A stretch of 64,000 nucleotides of DNA from Sporofaciens musculi (lineage in GTDB: Bacteria; Bacillota; Clostridia; Lachnospirales; Lachnospiraceae). The notes below the pieces were generated by a model, which was given only the letters and a program-made list of their open reading frames with translations, had not been told where the DNA came from and ran no database searches. Shown piece by piece: positions 26,557 through 35,984 of this stretch (position 1 is its first letter; every line of letters starts with the position of its first letter). The translations under genes and the position numbers were made by a program. The stretch is from assembly GCF_009830285.1 (NCBI RefSeq), contig NZ_WUQX01000001.1, positions 1,550,501 through 1,614,500 on the forward strand. The letters run 5' to 3'.

Positions 26557-26577
26557 GAAGGAGAGTCGAAAGAGATT

Positions 26578-26775
26578 ATGGAGAAAAAAAGTTTTTTTCA
26601 AACGAAGGAAGGCGGGCTGACAATCGCTTTTATCGTGATTATGGTGGCATTCTTTATCATACTGGCAGGTCTTGGCAGCGCAAATGATACCATTTGCCTG
26701 GTGGGATTTGTAATTATGGTAGCCGCTATGTTGTATTCGCCGGTAAAAACATTTATAATAAAGCCAAAGAAATAA
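26578..26775 (+). CDS. small two-helix membrane protein
   Basis: A 65-residue protein with two predicted membrane helices (about residues 15-35 and 38-55) and charged ends. It lies 21 bases after the LctP gene and 20 bases before the second M20 gene. The position suggests an accessory subunit or stabiliser of the permease. I do not recognise a family. Confidence 0.65.
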   Translation: MEKKSFFQTKEGGLTIAFIVIMVAFFIILAGLGSANDTICLVGFVIMVAAMLYSPVKTFIIKPKK

Positions 26776-26795
26776 GATGAAAGGAGAATATCATT

Positions 26796-28037
26796 ATGGC
26801 GATTGAGGAGATTACAGGCAGAATAGCCAAGGATCTGGAGAGTCTGAAGCAGTTTACAGCCACACCGGGAGATGGCTGTACAAGGCTTCCGTTTACTCCG
26901 GAGGCAAGAGGGGCAGTGAATTACCTTAAGAAGATTATGGAGGAAGCCGGACTTGAGGTGAGAGAAGACGCTGCGGGCAATGTGATTGGAGTGATGAAGG
27001 GAACAGATCCTGACGCACCGTGTATCATGATGGGCTCACATTTTGATTCAGTAGTGAACGGAGGAGACTTCGACGGTATTGCAGGCGCGGTGTGCGCCAT
27101 CGAGGTTGCAAGACAGTTAAAGGAGCAGGGAGTTACCCCTAAGAGAGATTTTGTTGCAGTTGGATTCTGCGACGAGGAGGGTATGCGCTTCGGAACAGGC
27201 TACTTTGGGTCTGGCGCAATGCTTGGCAACAGGGATGTGGAGTACTGCAAGAACTTTGCGGACACCAATGGAGTTTCCATCTATGACGCAATGAAAGAGT
27301 ACGGACTGGATCCAGAGAAGATTGAGGATGCCAAGTGGGATGTTGATAAGATTGGCAGATTCCTTGAGTTACATATTGAGCAGGGTCCGGTGCTTGACGC
27401 GGAGAACATTGAGCTTGGACTGGTTGACTGTATCGTTGGTATCCAGCGTTATATGGTAACGGTTCACGGAAGGGCCGACCATGCGGGAACCACTCCGATG
27501 GATATGCGTATGGACGCGGTGGACGCAGCTACAAAGGTCATCTCAAAGATTCCGGACTGGGCTCGTGAGAAGGCTGACGGAACCGTAGCAACCACCGGCT
27601 TCATCCGTACAACGCCAGGCGGAATGAATATCGTTGCGGAGAAGGTAGAGTTTACGGTAGATATCCGTTCCAAGAATAATGACAATATCAATGACATTGC
27701 CAACAGAATCCGTGCTGCCCTTGACCGAGAAGTAAAAGAGATGGGCGGAAGCTATGAGATTGACACTAAGCTGGTAATCACGCCGGTATGGCTGTCTGAG
27801 GAGATGTTAGGCATCATGGAGGAGAGCTGCAAGGCGAGAGGATACAGCTACAAGAAGCTGCCAAGCGGCGCCGGCCATGACGCGCTGGAGATTGGCCAGG
27901 TAATCCCTACCGTAATGCTGTTTGTTCCCAGTAAGGAAGGGAGAAGCCACTGTCCGGTAGAATTTACAAAATACAGTGATTTTGCCAAGGCATCAGTGGT
28001 TATGTCTGAGCTTGCCAAGGATTTGCTTACCAAATAG
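26796..28037 (+). CDS. allC: M20-family allantoate amidohydrolase / carbamoylase (copy 2)
   Basis: A 413-residue M20 zinc hydrolase of the AllC/AmaB group. The motifs are GSHFDSVVNGGDFDG (His, Asp), FCDEEGMRFG (Glu pair), ELHIEQGPVL (His), DHAGTTPMDMRMDA in the lid domain and PSGAGHDALEI (last His). The SGAGHDA motif and spacing are the classical ones, so I favour this copy as the true allantoate amidohydrolase. Copy 1 at 5.3 kb, tied to the DAO/ETF operon, would then be the diverged one. It is transcribed with the LctP permease. The start has AAGGAG at 9 bases. Confidence 0.82.
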   Translation: MAIEEITGRIAKDLESLKQFTATPGDGCTRLPFTPEARGAVNYLKKIMEEAGLEVREDAAGNVIGVMKGTDPDAPCIMMGSHFDSVVNGGDFDGIAGAVCAIEVARQLKEQGVTPKRDFVAVGFCDEEGMRFGTGYFGSGAMLGNRDVEYCKNFADTNGVSIYDAMKEYGLDPEKIEDAKWDVDKIGRFLELHIEQGPVLDAENIELGLVDCIVGIQRYMVTVHGRADHAGTTPMDMRMDAVDAATKVISKIPDWAREKADGTVATTGFIRTTPGGMNIVAEKVEFTVDIRSKNNDNINDIANRIRAALDREVKEMGGSYEIDTKLVITPVWLSEEMLGIMEESCKARGYSYKKLPSGAGHDALEIGQVIPTVMLFVPSKEGRSHCPVEFTKYSDFAKASVVMSELAKDLLTK

Positions 28038-28051
28038 GTCTATAAAATAAG

Positions 28052-28088
28052 AATATGCTGTCTTACCCATGAAGGTGAGGCAGCATAT
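28052..28088 (+). terminator. hairpin between M20 copy 2 and the regulator
   Basis: A 16-base stem (28052-28067 with 28073-28088) contains two G-U pairs. The T-tract is short, so it may be a weak terminator or an attenuator just ahead of the regulator start. Confidence 0.6.
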
Positions 28089-28106
28089 TTGGAAATGGAG
28101 AGGTAT

Positions 28107-29105
28107 ATGACAGGAATGAATCCGGTAAATAAAAAGGAGAATCTCCGATTGCTTAGAAATGCGCTCAGGCTCACCCAGAAGGAGTTTATTGAGCGTTTTC
28201 TTCCTTTGGCAGACGGAAAACCGTCCATGAGCATCGCAACCTATTCAAACCTGGAGTCCAAGGACGGGGTAAGGATGAATGAGGTGATACTGGCCGTGTC
28301 GGAGCGCCTTGGTATTGACTCCATGCTGTTTTCTATGCCGCCGGAGGAATTTGCCGAAAAACTCCATGTGCTTTTGTCGGATGACGGGGCAGGCGACCCT
28401 AGGGGCAGAGGGAATACAAAGAAGGGCAGTATCAACCATCTGGTGAATCGCCTGACCATGTATTTTGCCGAGCAGATTTTTGAAAAGCGGCTGAAAAAGG
28501 GCGACAAGATTGAATCGGACCGAAGCCTGGCGACAAAGCTTGGCGTCGGGCGTTCGGCAATACGGGAGGCGCTTAAGGTGCTGGAGGTGTTGGGGATGAT
28601 TGATATCCGTCCCGGTCAGGGAACATATATCAGCAGTCATGAGGCAAGTTTTTTTATCGTTCCCCTGTCATGGTCTCTTTTTTTAAATGGAAGCCAGATT
28701 GACAGCATTGTGGAGGTGCGCAATCTTCTTGAGGTGAAGGCGGCTTATCTGGCGGCCGGATGTATGAATGAGGAAAACATGAGTAAGCTTTATGAGATCT
28801 CTCACAGGCTTCATAAGGCTTATATGGAGAAGGATTTTAAGGAATTTCTGAATGAAGACCTGGAATTCCATATCTGTATTGCGGAGTGCTCCGGAAATCC
28901 CGTAATCTACAGTATGATACAGACCATCAGCAATCTTATGCGCCATGTCAGCGGAAGCGGCATGGTAGACGCGGGACAGCTTAAAGATATCTATGAGGAG
29001 CACCAGAAGGTTTACGGGCTGATTCTGGCCAAGGACGCAAAAGGGGCTTCGGACGCCATGAAGGAGCATCTTGAGAAGTCAACGGGCCGGTATAATTATA
29101 GATGA
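28107..29105 (+). CDS. dual-HTH regulator: XRE-like N-terminus + GntR wHTH + FCD domain
   Basis: A FadR-type GntR regulator with an unusual N-terminal extension. About residues 5-85 resemble an XRE/Cro HTH (NLRLLRNALRLTQKEF, then YSNLESKDGVRMNEVILAVS). A GntR winged helix follows (about 110-180; RSLATKLGVGRSAIREALKV, with GQGTYI as the wing). The FCD ligand domain fills about 195-325, with the usual Asp/His/His metal residues (EDLEFHICIAECSGNP). Most GntR proteins have only one DNA-binding domain. It closes the ureide locus, so it probably responds to a pathway acid. Starts at 28089 (TTG), 28095 and 28116 are also possible. Confidence 0.78.
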   Translation: MTGMNPVNKKENLRLLRNALRLTQKEFIERFLPLADGKPSMSIATYSNLESKDGVRMNEVILAVSERLGIDSMLFSMPPEEFAEKLHVLLSDDGAGDPRGRGNTKKGSINHLVNRLTMYFAEQIFEKRLKKGDKIESDRSLATKLGVGRSAIREALKVLEVLGMIDIRPGQGTYISSHEASFFIVPLSWSLFLNGSQIDSIVEVRNLLEVKAAYLAAGCMNEENMSKLYEISHRLHKAYMEKDFKEFLNEDLEFHICIAECSGNPVIYSMIQTISNLMRHVSGSGMVDAGQLKDIYEEHQKVYGLILAKDAKGASDAMKEHLEKSTGRYNYR

Positions 29106-29255
29106 ATTTTGTATTGCCTTAAGCCTTGTAAGGGTGTATACTCTAACGTGTCAGACGGTCTTTTGGGCAGTCCCAAGAACGTCCGAATGCATTCTGTTAG
29201 ATGGAAGGATCTGGCAGGAAATACATAATGTAAGAAAAAGCAGGAGGAAACAAGT

Positions 29256-29345
29256 ATGGTTGATATCTTATTTTATGCTGTAGCAGGAGTTGCGATTGTG
29301 GGGGCGCTGATTAGGATTATTAAGTCTAAAAAGGATGACAAGTAA
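29256..29345 (+). CDS. 29-residue single-helix membrane protein
   Basis: An ATG preceded by CAGGAGGAAA (spacing about 8) opens a 29-codon frame. It encodes one hydrophobic helix (about residues 4-23) and a basic KSKKDDK tail. The ribosome site and amphipathic layout make it a credible small protein. It is followed by a hairpin and a strong terminator, so it is probably its own short transcript or the tail of the regulator operon. Confidence 0.5.
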   Translation: MVDILFYAVAGVAIVGALIRIIKSKKDDK

Positions 29346-29385
29346 TAAGTGGAAGTATTTTACTTCCTGAGGAGGAAGATGTATG

Positions 29386-29454
29386 GCCGGTTCTTTGCAG
29401 CGCCTTAAGCCAATCCTGGCTTTGGGCTGTGGCTTTAAGAGCCGGTCTTTTTTT
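29386..29454 (+). terminator. terminator ahead of the M60 locus
   Basis: GCCGGTTCTT (about 29386-29395) pairs with AAGAGCCGGT (29437-29446), followed by seven T residues. A second hairpin lies inside the loop. The following 200 bases are AT-rich with the M60 promoter only. Confidence 0.75.
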
Positions 29455-29543
29455 GGTAACATACTATATATAGTGGCGTGGCCATATCCTATCCATAATT
29501 TACAAAAAATTCATTAAATTGTAAATTTTAACGTTAATTTTTG

Positions 29544-29573
29544 TTGAAGTCAAGACGATATTTATGGTATATT
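29544..29573 (+). promoter_or_regulatory. candidate promoter of the M60 gene
   Basis: TTGAAG (29544-29549) and TATATT (29568-29573), 18 bases apart, in an AT-rich region 84 bases ahead of the start codon. Confidence 0.45.
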
Positions 29574-29656
29574 TATGCCTGGGAAGTTAGAGTGGGAGAC
29601 TGCTCGAATGAACCTATAAATATAGAAGTATGGGGAGTAAGGGAAAGGAGAGAAGC

Positions 29657-32600
29657 ATGAAGCGAATAGTTTCATTTATGCTGGCAGCAGTACTGGTATT
29701 GGCGCCGTGTATGCAGAGTTTTGCAACGGATCCTGGGACAAGTGTGCCGGCAGAGGGAGAGGCTGGCGAGGTGGGCAATACAACGCCAGACAGTAAGAAT
29801 CCGACTGGTGAACCGGACGATACGACGCCGAAGGAACCAGACGGCGATAATAAAGACGACGGTAATGGAGGAGAGGACAATCCTCTGTTTACAACTCCTT
29901 CAGAGATACCAGGAGAGGGAGAGCTTGACGGTATTGGCGTAATTTCGGAGGAGGAGCTGGATATTACAGCCATGGCCAAGAATGTAAAAGGCCAGGTAGA
30001 CGTGCATATTATGCAGGCATTGGACTTTAAACAAGACATCACATTTACCGTTAATCTTGCAGGTAAGGATGTGGAATACAGCACCGAGCCAAGACAGATT
30101 ACGCTTAGCGGCCTTATGGGCGACAAGCTGCAGGACGGAGTTACGTTTGAAGGACTGGAAAAGGGCAAGTATACATTGTCAATCTCAGCGCCAGGATACC
30201 GAACCCGAACCCGTGAGCTTGATGTGGACGCTTTGGCGTATAAGCTGACCTATTCCACCAGCTTTTTAGGCGGATATACATACAAAGAAGGTGAATTGCA
30301 GCCGGGAGCGCTTCGGATTGGGGATGTGAACGGTGACGGAGAGATTGACGACGCTGATAAGGACCAGCTTATCGATATGATTGATTCCAGCAAACCGGAG
30401 GAGGAAGGTGCAAAGGCCGAAGACCTGAATCTGGACGGAAAGGTTGATCTTGCAGACCTTAATTTTTTTGTACAGGGATATTTTAGGAGCGATGAGGTTC
30501 CGCCCTATGCCGGAGCCAGCATTGAGACCAATGTACCCGCGTCTGCCATTTCCCATAAAACAGGTGAGAATACCCTTGTTGTGGGTGATTTAAAGAATCT
30601 TTCAACAGGCGAGGGAGGCGTGGAGTTAAAGCCAGCCAGCGGAACCCTTGCAGATAGTCCGGTTTCTGTGGAGTTCACGTTCGCAGAAGGCACTCAGACA
30701 GACGGAATTGTGATTGATTCTAAAGAGGAGAATCCGGTTGAAGAAGGAAACCTTGAGATTTTCTACGAGGAAAACGGAGTCGAGGAAAAATTTAGTGTAC
30801 CTATTGTCAAAGAGCAGGATGTACATCTTTTGCTGTCCAAAGACACGGTGACGGTTGACAAGGATATCTATGGAAATATTTCCATTAATCTGGGAAGCCA
30901 GATTGCCATAAAGAGAGTAATCTTTACGATTACAGGCACAAAGAATAACAATCTTGCGGAGATTTCCAGAGTAGAGTTCGTAAACGGCATGGAAAATCGG
31001 ATTCCGGAGCCTGAAAGGGACATCCCTCAGAATGTTTCGGCAGAGGTGGGCAACAAGACCTTTGTTGTTTCATGGGATAAATGTAATAACGTAACGGGAT
31101 ATGAGGTGCAGATTGAAGGACCTGTTGGAGAAGATGGAAAGGAAGAAATTGTAAACGAGGTTGTATCTGTAAGAGGATGTTCTCTTGCCGTATCATCACT
31201 TGGCGAGGGCAAGCTTAAGAATGGCTCCACCTACACGGTGAGAGTACAGTCTGTCAACGGGGCATGGAGAAGCGGATACAGCGGCCCTATTACAGCTATT
31301 CCGAAGGTTGACAAAGTACCGGACGCGCCGGACTATGTAAATGCAGTCGGTAAATACAAAGCGATTGACGTATCCTGGAAGAAGATGAAGGATACGGATT
31401 ACTTCAATGTATATTACAGAGAAACCGGTACCCAGGAATATACGAAGGATGAAGGAATCAAGGACAGCAAATATACGATTTCCGGTTTGAAGGATCAGAC
31501 AGATTATGAAATCTATGTGACAGGCGTGAACGAGATTGGTGAGGGTAATCCATCAAAGGTGAGCACAGCGAAGACAACGAATCAGGAGCCTGCACAGATG
31601 CCGAAGTACAAGCTGCTGAATCGTGCAGAGAACGGGAAGGTCAGCGAGCATATTATCAATGCAACCATTGTAAAGGGCGCTATGCAGGACAGCTTGCTGG
31701 ATACGGAGCCAGGTACGGCTTGGGGAACGGTAGATAATAACCCAATGTCTCATTATTTCATGAATACCTGGGATGGCGGCGGATTTAATCCAATGGGAGT
31801 CCATGGTATTACCTATGAATTTGACAAGGTTTATAAGATGGACCGTATCGCTTTGCAGGAGGTATCTCCTCAGAGTCAGAGTTATGGCTATGCCCAGGCA
31901 CAGTATTGGGATGCCGACGGTAACGCTCATGCAATTCCAAGAAGCAGTATTCGGGTTTTGAGAAAAACGGATGGAGAAGGCCGAACCTATTATGTACTTC
32001 GGTTCTCCGAGCCCATTGAGGCAAAGAAGATACAATTTGCGCTGGCACGTTCTTACGTGAACGGCACGATCTCTGTAGCAGAGGTATATTTCTATGAATA
32101 TGACTCTATTGAAGAGGAGATTATGGCGCTCTATACGGATGATCTCCATACAGAGCTCAGAGAGGATGTAACTCAGGAAACGATTGATGAGCTTAGGAAA
32201 CGGATTGATACGGTAGATCCAATCAGCAAGGAATACCATCCGGATAAAGAGTATCTGGAGAGGGAGCTTGCCACAGCAGAGGAGATTCTGAATGATGGCA
32301 ATCTGACAAGAACGGTAAAAATTCATAACACCATCAATACAAAGGATGTGGGACGCGGCTTCGGCGGTCTGAATGCATGGCAGCCTCTTGGAGTGACGGC
32401 AGCGGCAGGCGAGGAGATTTCAGTCTATGTAGGCCACAATACTAAGCGGACCGGTGACGGTACGAATCTTCAGTTGGTAAGCACCCAGTACCACTCAGAA
32501 GCAGCGTCAATGTTCAAAGTAGTGGCAACGCTGAAGATTGGAAAGAATGACATTACCATTCCAAAACTCTGGTCACAGACAGCGGAAACTGGCGGAGCAT

Positions 32601-35029
32601 TGTATATCCAGTATACGGGCAATAATGCCAATGACCAATATGCAGTACGTTTAAGCGGAGGCGTCCAGGTGCCAGTACTGGATCTTTATCAGACGATGGG
32701 TGCCGAGAGCGCGGCAGAACGACAGAAAAGAGCAGAGACATATATTGAGGAGCTGCAGACATATGTAGCCGAAATTGAGAAGAAGCATGAAGAAGTGCAT
32801 ATGAATTCCGACAACGGGTTGGTGAAGTATCCTTATAAGGCTGAGGACTGTATCCTTGGAGCTTCTGACATTATGCTGGATAAGATGATGTTGTCACTTC
32901 CGGCACAGCAGATTCTTGCAGGCACTGGAGCAGGCAGCGTGCAGGATAAGGCCAAGAAGCTGGTAACCTCCATGGAGGCTATGGAGAACATGATGTATCT
33001 GTTCTACCAGCACAAGGGCTTGAACGACACGGCCCAGGATGTGAAAGACCGTTTCCCGGCCAACCATTTGAATATTCGTTATCAGACCATGTTTGCAGGG
33101 GCGTTCATGTATGCGTCCGGTAACCATATTGGTATTGAATGGGGTTCAACTCCGGCAATGATGTCCGGCGTAACCGTTCAGGCGGATGAGAATGGCAAGT
33201 ATCTGAGCGGTCAGTATTACGGATGGGGAATTGCCCATGAGATTGGACATTGTATCAATCAGGGCACTTATGCCATTGCAGAGACTACGAATAACTACTT
33301 CTCTGTACTTGCCCAGGCAAAGGATACGAATAATTCCGTGCGTTTCGAGTATCCGAAGGTATATGAGAAGGTAACATCAGGTACAAAGGGGCCAGCTACC
33401 AATGTATTTACACAGTTGGGCATGTATTGGCAGTTACATCTGGCGTATGACAATGGATTGAACTTTAAGACATATTCGGATTACAACGAGCAGCTTGCGA
33501 ATCTGTTCTTTGCCAGGGTGGATACCTATTCCAGAAATCCGGCGAAAGCGCCGACGCCTGGTGATAAGGTTATGACCCTTTCCGGTGATCGTGAGCAGGA
33601 TTTGATGCGTCTTGCATGTGCGGCTGCGGAGAAGGATATTCTTGAATTCTTCGTTCGTTGGGGTAAGACGCCTGACGCAGAGACTATCAGCTATGCAGGG
33701 CAGTTCCCGAAGGAGACAAGGGCAATCTACTATGTAAACGATGAATCCAGGGTATACCGTATCAGTCACAACAGCGTGCTTGGTACGGATGGAACGAAAG
33801 AGGCGGTAGGAAGCGATACGACGGCGACTGTGGATACGAATGCAGCCAATAAGGTGAATCTGAAGCTTACGTCTACGCTGAATCCGGAGGATGTCCTTGG
33901 ATATGAGATTGTACGCTGTATCACCTCAAATGGAGAGGAAGAAAAGGAAGTAGCTGGTTTTGCTACCGGAAATGAATTTACAGATACAATTACCACGATG
34001 AACAATCGTGTAGTGACCTATGAGGTTACTGTGATTGACCAGCATCTGAACCGTTCTGCCATAAAGCGTCTGGAGCCGGTGAAGATCAGCCATAAGGGTA
34101 ATATTGACAAGACCCACTGGAGTGTTGACACGAATGATATGAAAGCCGTAAGCAGCATTCCTGTTGATGATGCTGACGAAGATGATCCGTGTCTGCCAGA
34201 AGCAGAAGCGCCTATTAGCGCAGCAGTTGACAATAAAACAGAAACCACATATATAGGAGAAGCTGGAGTAAATGCAGAAGTTGTAATTGAGCTGAATCAG
34301 ACATTTACAATATCTGGATTCCAGTACACCGTGAATGAAGGAACGCCGATTGAGGATTACAGTATCTCTGTCCGCAATGACCAGAATGAATGGATTGAGG
34401 CGGCAACAGGAACCTTTGGAAAGACAGGGGTTCATACGGTAAACTTTGGCGTCAAGGACAGCACCAATATTGCTCTGTACCAGACCTCTGCGGTGAAGCT
34501 GTCAATTAAGAACCAGCAAAACGCCAAGATTTCCATATCTGAGTTGGATGTATTAAGCACCACAGGAGATGATGTGGAATTCCGTAAATCAGAAGACGGT
34601 ACGACTGCAATTGGTAAACTGGCAGCGGCTTATCAGTATGGAGATAAGAAAGAAGATGTAATTCCGGCAGGCTCTATTGTATTTACCGGAAGATACAAAG
34701 GAAACTCTGCATACAATGTGGTAATCCTGTACGACCAGGACGGAAATATCGTTGGCGGCAAGAACCAGGATGGATCGTTGAAGGCATATCAGGTACTCTT
34801 CTCAGATGTAGACGAGTCAGGCGGAAATCTTCAGAATGTCTATGACGGAACATGGATCTACTGGATTGCTCCGGGGGATGTGAATACCGGATTGGAAAAA
34901 GTACGGGCAGAGCTGTACCGTGTGGATGAAGCGACCACTAATCAGGGTCAGCGACTGGTCAGCGATTGTATGTTTGAGGTATATCCAAAAACACTACCAG
35001 ATATAACATTGAGTGGCAAGAAGAAATAA
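29657..35029 (+). CDS. secreted M60-family (enhancin-like) mucin peptidase with dockerin and FN3 domains
   Basis: A 1,790-residue exported protein with a signal peptide of about 25 residues. An acidic linker runs to about 85, and a carbohydrate/beta domain to about 220. A type I dockerin at about 222-282 has two complete calcium loops, GDVNGDGEIDDAD and DLNLDGKVDLAD. Two FN3 domains (about 450-650), an F5/8-type discoidin region (about 655-810) and the M60 gluzincin domain follow. The zinc site is HEIGH (H1194, E1195, H1198) with E1209. A second F5/8-like domain occupies about 1510-1640. M60 peptidases cut glycosylated mucins. An internal dockerin is unusual, and it pairs with the next gene. 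ATG 29657 has GGGAAAGGAG. The in-frame ATG at 29630 lacks a site. Confidence 0.9.
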   Translation: MKRIVSFMLAAVLVLAPCMQSFATDPGTSVPAEGEAGEVGNTTPDSKNPTGEPDDTTPKEPDGDNKDDGNGGEDNPLFTTPSEIPGEGELDGIGVISEEELDITAMAKNVKGQVDVHIMQALDFKQDITFTVNLAGKDVEYSTEPRQITLSGLMGDKLQDGVTFEGLEKGKYTLSISAPGYRTRTRELDVDALAYKLTYSTSFLGGYTYKEGELQPGALRIGDVNGDGEIDDADKDQLIDMIDSSKPEEEGAKAEDLNLDGKVDLADLNFFVQGYFRSDEVPPYAGASIETNVPASAISHKTGENTLVVGDLKNLSTGEGGVELKPASGTLADSPVSVEFTFAEGTQTDGIVIDSKEENPVEEGNLEIFYEENGVEEKFSVPIVKEQDVHLLLSKDTVTVDKDIYGNISINLGSQIAIKRVIFTITGTKNNNLAEISRVEFVNGMENRIPEPERDIPQNVSAEVGNKTFVVSWDKCNNVTGYEVQIEGPVGEDGKEEIVNEVVSVRGCSLAVSSLGEGKLKNGSTYTVRVQSVNGAWRSGYSGPITAIPKVDKVPDAPDYVNAVGKYKAIDVSWKKMKDTDYFNVYYRETGTQEYTKDEGIKDSKYTISGLKDQTDYEIYVTGVNEIGEGNPSKVSTAKTTNQEPAQMPKYKLLNRAENGKVSEHIINATIVKGAMQDSLLDTEPGTAWGTVDNNPMSHYFMNTWDGGGFNPMGVHGITYEFDKVYKMDRIALQEVSPQSQSYGYAQAQYWDADGNAHAIPRSSIRVLRKTDGEGRTYYVLRFSEPIEAKKIQFALARSYVNGTISVAEVYFYEYDSIEEEIMALYTDDLHTELREDVTQETIDELRKRIDTVDPISKEYHPDKEYLERELATAEEILNDGNLTRTVKIHNTINTKDVGRGFGGLNAWQPLGVTAAAGEEISVYVGHNTKRTGDGTNLQLVSTQYHSEAASMFKVVATLKIGKNDITIPKLWSQTAETGGALYIQYTGNNANDQYAVRLSGGVQVPVLDLYQTMGAESAAERQKRAETYIEELQTYVAEIEKKHEEVHMNSDNGLVKYPYKAEDCILGASDIMLDKMMLSLPAQQILAGTGAGSVQDKAKKLVTSMEAMENMMYLFYQHKGLNDTAQDVKDRFPANHLNIRYQTMFAGAFMYASGNHIGIEWGSTPAMMSGVTVQADENGKYLSGQYYGWGIAHEIGHCINQGTYAIAETTNNYFSVLAQAKDTNNSVRFEYPKVYEKVTSGTKGPATNVFTQLGMYWQLHLAYDNGLNFKTYSDYNEQLANLFFARVDTYSRNPAKAPTPGDKVMTLSGDREQDLMRLACAAAEKDILEFFVRWGKTPDAETISYAGQFPKETRAIYYVNDESRVYRISHNSVLGTDGTKEAVGSDTTATVDTNAANKVNLKLTSTLNPEDVLGYEIVRCITSNGEEEKEVAGFATGNEFTDTITTMNNRVVTYEVTVIDQHLNRSAIKRLEPVKISHKGNIDKTHWSVDTNDMKAVSSIPVDDADEDDPCLPEAEAPISAAVDNKTETTYIGEAGVNAEVVIELNQTFTISGFQYTVNEGTPIEDYSISVRNDQNEWIEAATGTFGKTGVHTVNFGVKDSTNIALYQTSAVKLSIKNQQNAKISISELDVLSTTGDDVEFRKSEDGTTAIGKLAAAYQYGDKKEDVIPAGSIVFTGRYKGNSAYNVVILYDQDGNIVGGKNQDGSLKAYQVLFSDVDESGGNLQNVYDGTWIYWIAPGDVNTGLEKVRAELYRVDEATTNQGQRLVSDCMFEVYPKTLPDITLSGKKK

Positions 35030-35049
35030 AGCGATAAAAGGAGTAGAAC

Positions 35050-35820
35050 ATGAAGAAATATAGATTAGGTATGATAATGGCAGTGTTCGCATTTATCGCA
35101 ATGCTGCCGCTGCGGGTATCCGCTGAAGAAACAAAGGAGATAGGCGCTACCTGTACTCCGAATGAAAAAAAGACAGAGTATTCCATAGACCTGTATCTTC
35201 CAAATGCAGCAAAAGAGGAAATCTCTGCACTGAGCTTAAAGCTTGAGGTGACTCCTAAGGAGGCGGTTGGTGAACCACAGATTAAATTTAGCAATAAGGT
35301 TATGGAGAGCGCAAAGGTGTATGAGTCCCGTTATCATAATACGCTGAATATTTATATCGCTGGAACGAAGGGTCTCTTTGACGACGACGATACTCTTAAT
35401 GTTGGAACAGTATCTATGAAGGACTCCAATGATGCGCTTGTAGAGCTTAGCGAAGTTAAGCTGGCGAATACAGAGGATGCGTTTTTAGTTGTCCGAGGAT
35501 GGGGAGCCGCTGAGACTCCCAACAGGGAGACTTGGGTTCCGGATCCAGACTTGGATGAACCGGCAGGGCCGGAGATTCCGACTCCACCAGAGGAGGACGA
35601 TGGAAACAAAGGAGATAACATCGAAGGTGATTTTGGAGATTCAACCATAGGCGGCAGTACTGCGAAAGATCAGTATAATAAGAACCGTGAATTGAATGGC
35701 AGCAGAGTACAGGGGGTTAAGACAGGGGATACGAATCAGATGATAATCTATGTAATATCTATGGTCATTTGTATCAGTATGATTTCTGCGGCTGTTTACA
35801 GGAAACGTAAAATCAGATAA
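35050..35820 (+). CDS. surface-anchored cohesin-like protein
   Basis: A 256-residue exported protein with a signal peptide (about residues 1-25). A beta-rich domain of about 130 residues follows with the cohesin pattern of alternating strands, including LNIYIAGTKGLFDDDD and LNVGTVSM. A Pro/Glu/Gly-rich linker leads to a C-terminal sorting signal: VKTGD, a hydrophobic helix and a basic KRKIR tail. It starts 20 bases after the dockerin-bearing M60 gene. The simplest reading is that it is a wall-bound receptor holding the mucinase on the cell surface. The cohesin call rests on pattern and context, and the domain is divergent. Confidence 0.65.
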   Translation: MKKYRLGMIMAVFAFIAMLPLRVSAEETKEIGATCTPNEKKTEYSIDLYLPNAAKEEISALSLKLEVTPKEAVGEPQIKFSNKVMESAKVYESRYHNTLNIYIAGTKGLFDDDDTLNVGTVSMKDSNDALVELSEVKLANTEDAFLVVRGWGAAETPNRETWVPDPDLDEPAGPEIPTPPEEDDGNKGDNIEGDFGDSTIGGSTAKDQYNKNRELNGSRVQGVKTGDTNQMIIYVISMVICISMISAAVYRKRKIR

Positions 35821-35830
35821 TTGAATATGA

Positions 35831-35888
35831 CTGTAAGTCAGGAAGGAACGGCTGTCCGTTATGGGCAGCCGTTATCTTTGGCTTACAG
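35831..35888 (+). terminator. nested hairpin after the M60 locus
   Basis: AACGGCTGTCC pairs with GGGCAGCCGTT (35847-35873), inside an outer CTGTAAG/CTTACAG stem (35831-35837 with 35882-35888). The T-tract is weak. Confidence 0.55.
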
Positions 35889-35984
35889 TAGAAAACTTTT
35901 GACAGCCGATTTGCAGGTATAAATTTGTCCAGAATATGCATACTATTAGCAGGAAACAATCTTGCTGAAAGGAGTATATAGGAT

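Noticed and set aside
31553..32326. A 257-residue minus-strand frame
   Set aside because: Lies within the F5/8-like and following region of the M60 gene; no start signals and improbable composition.
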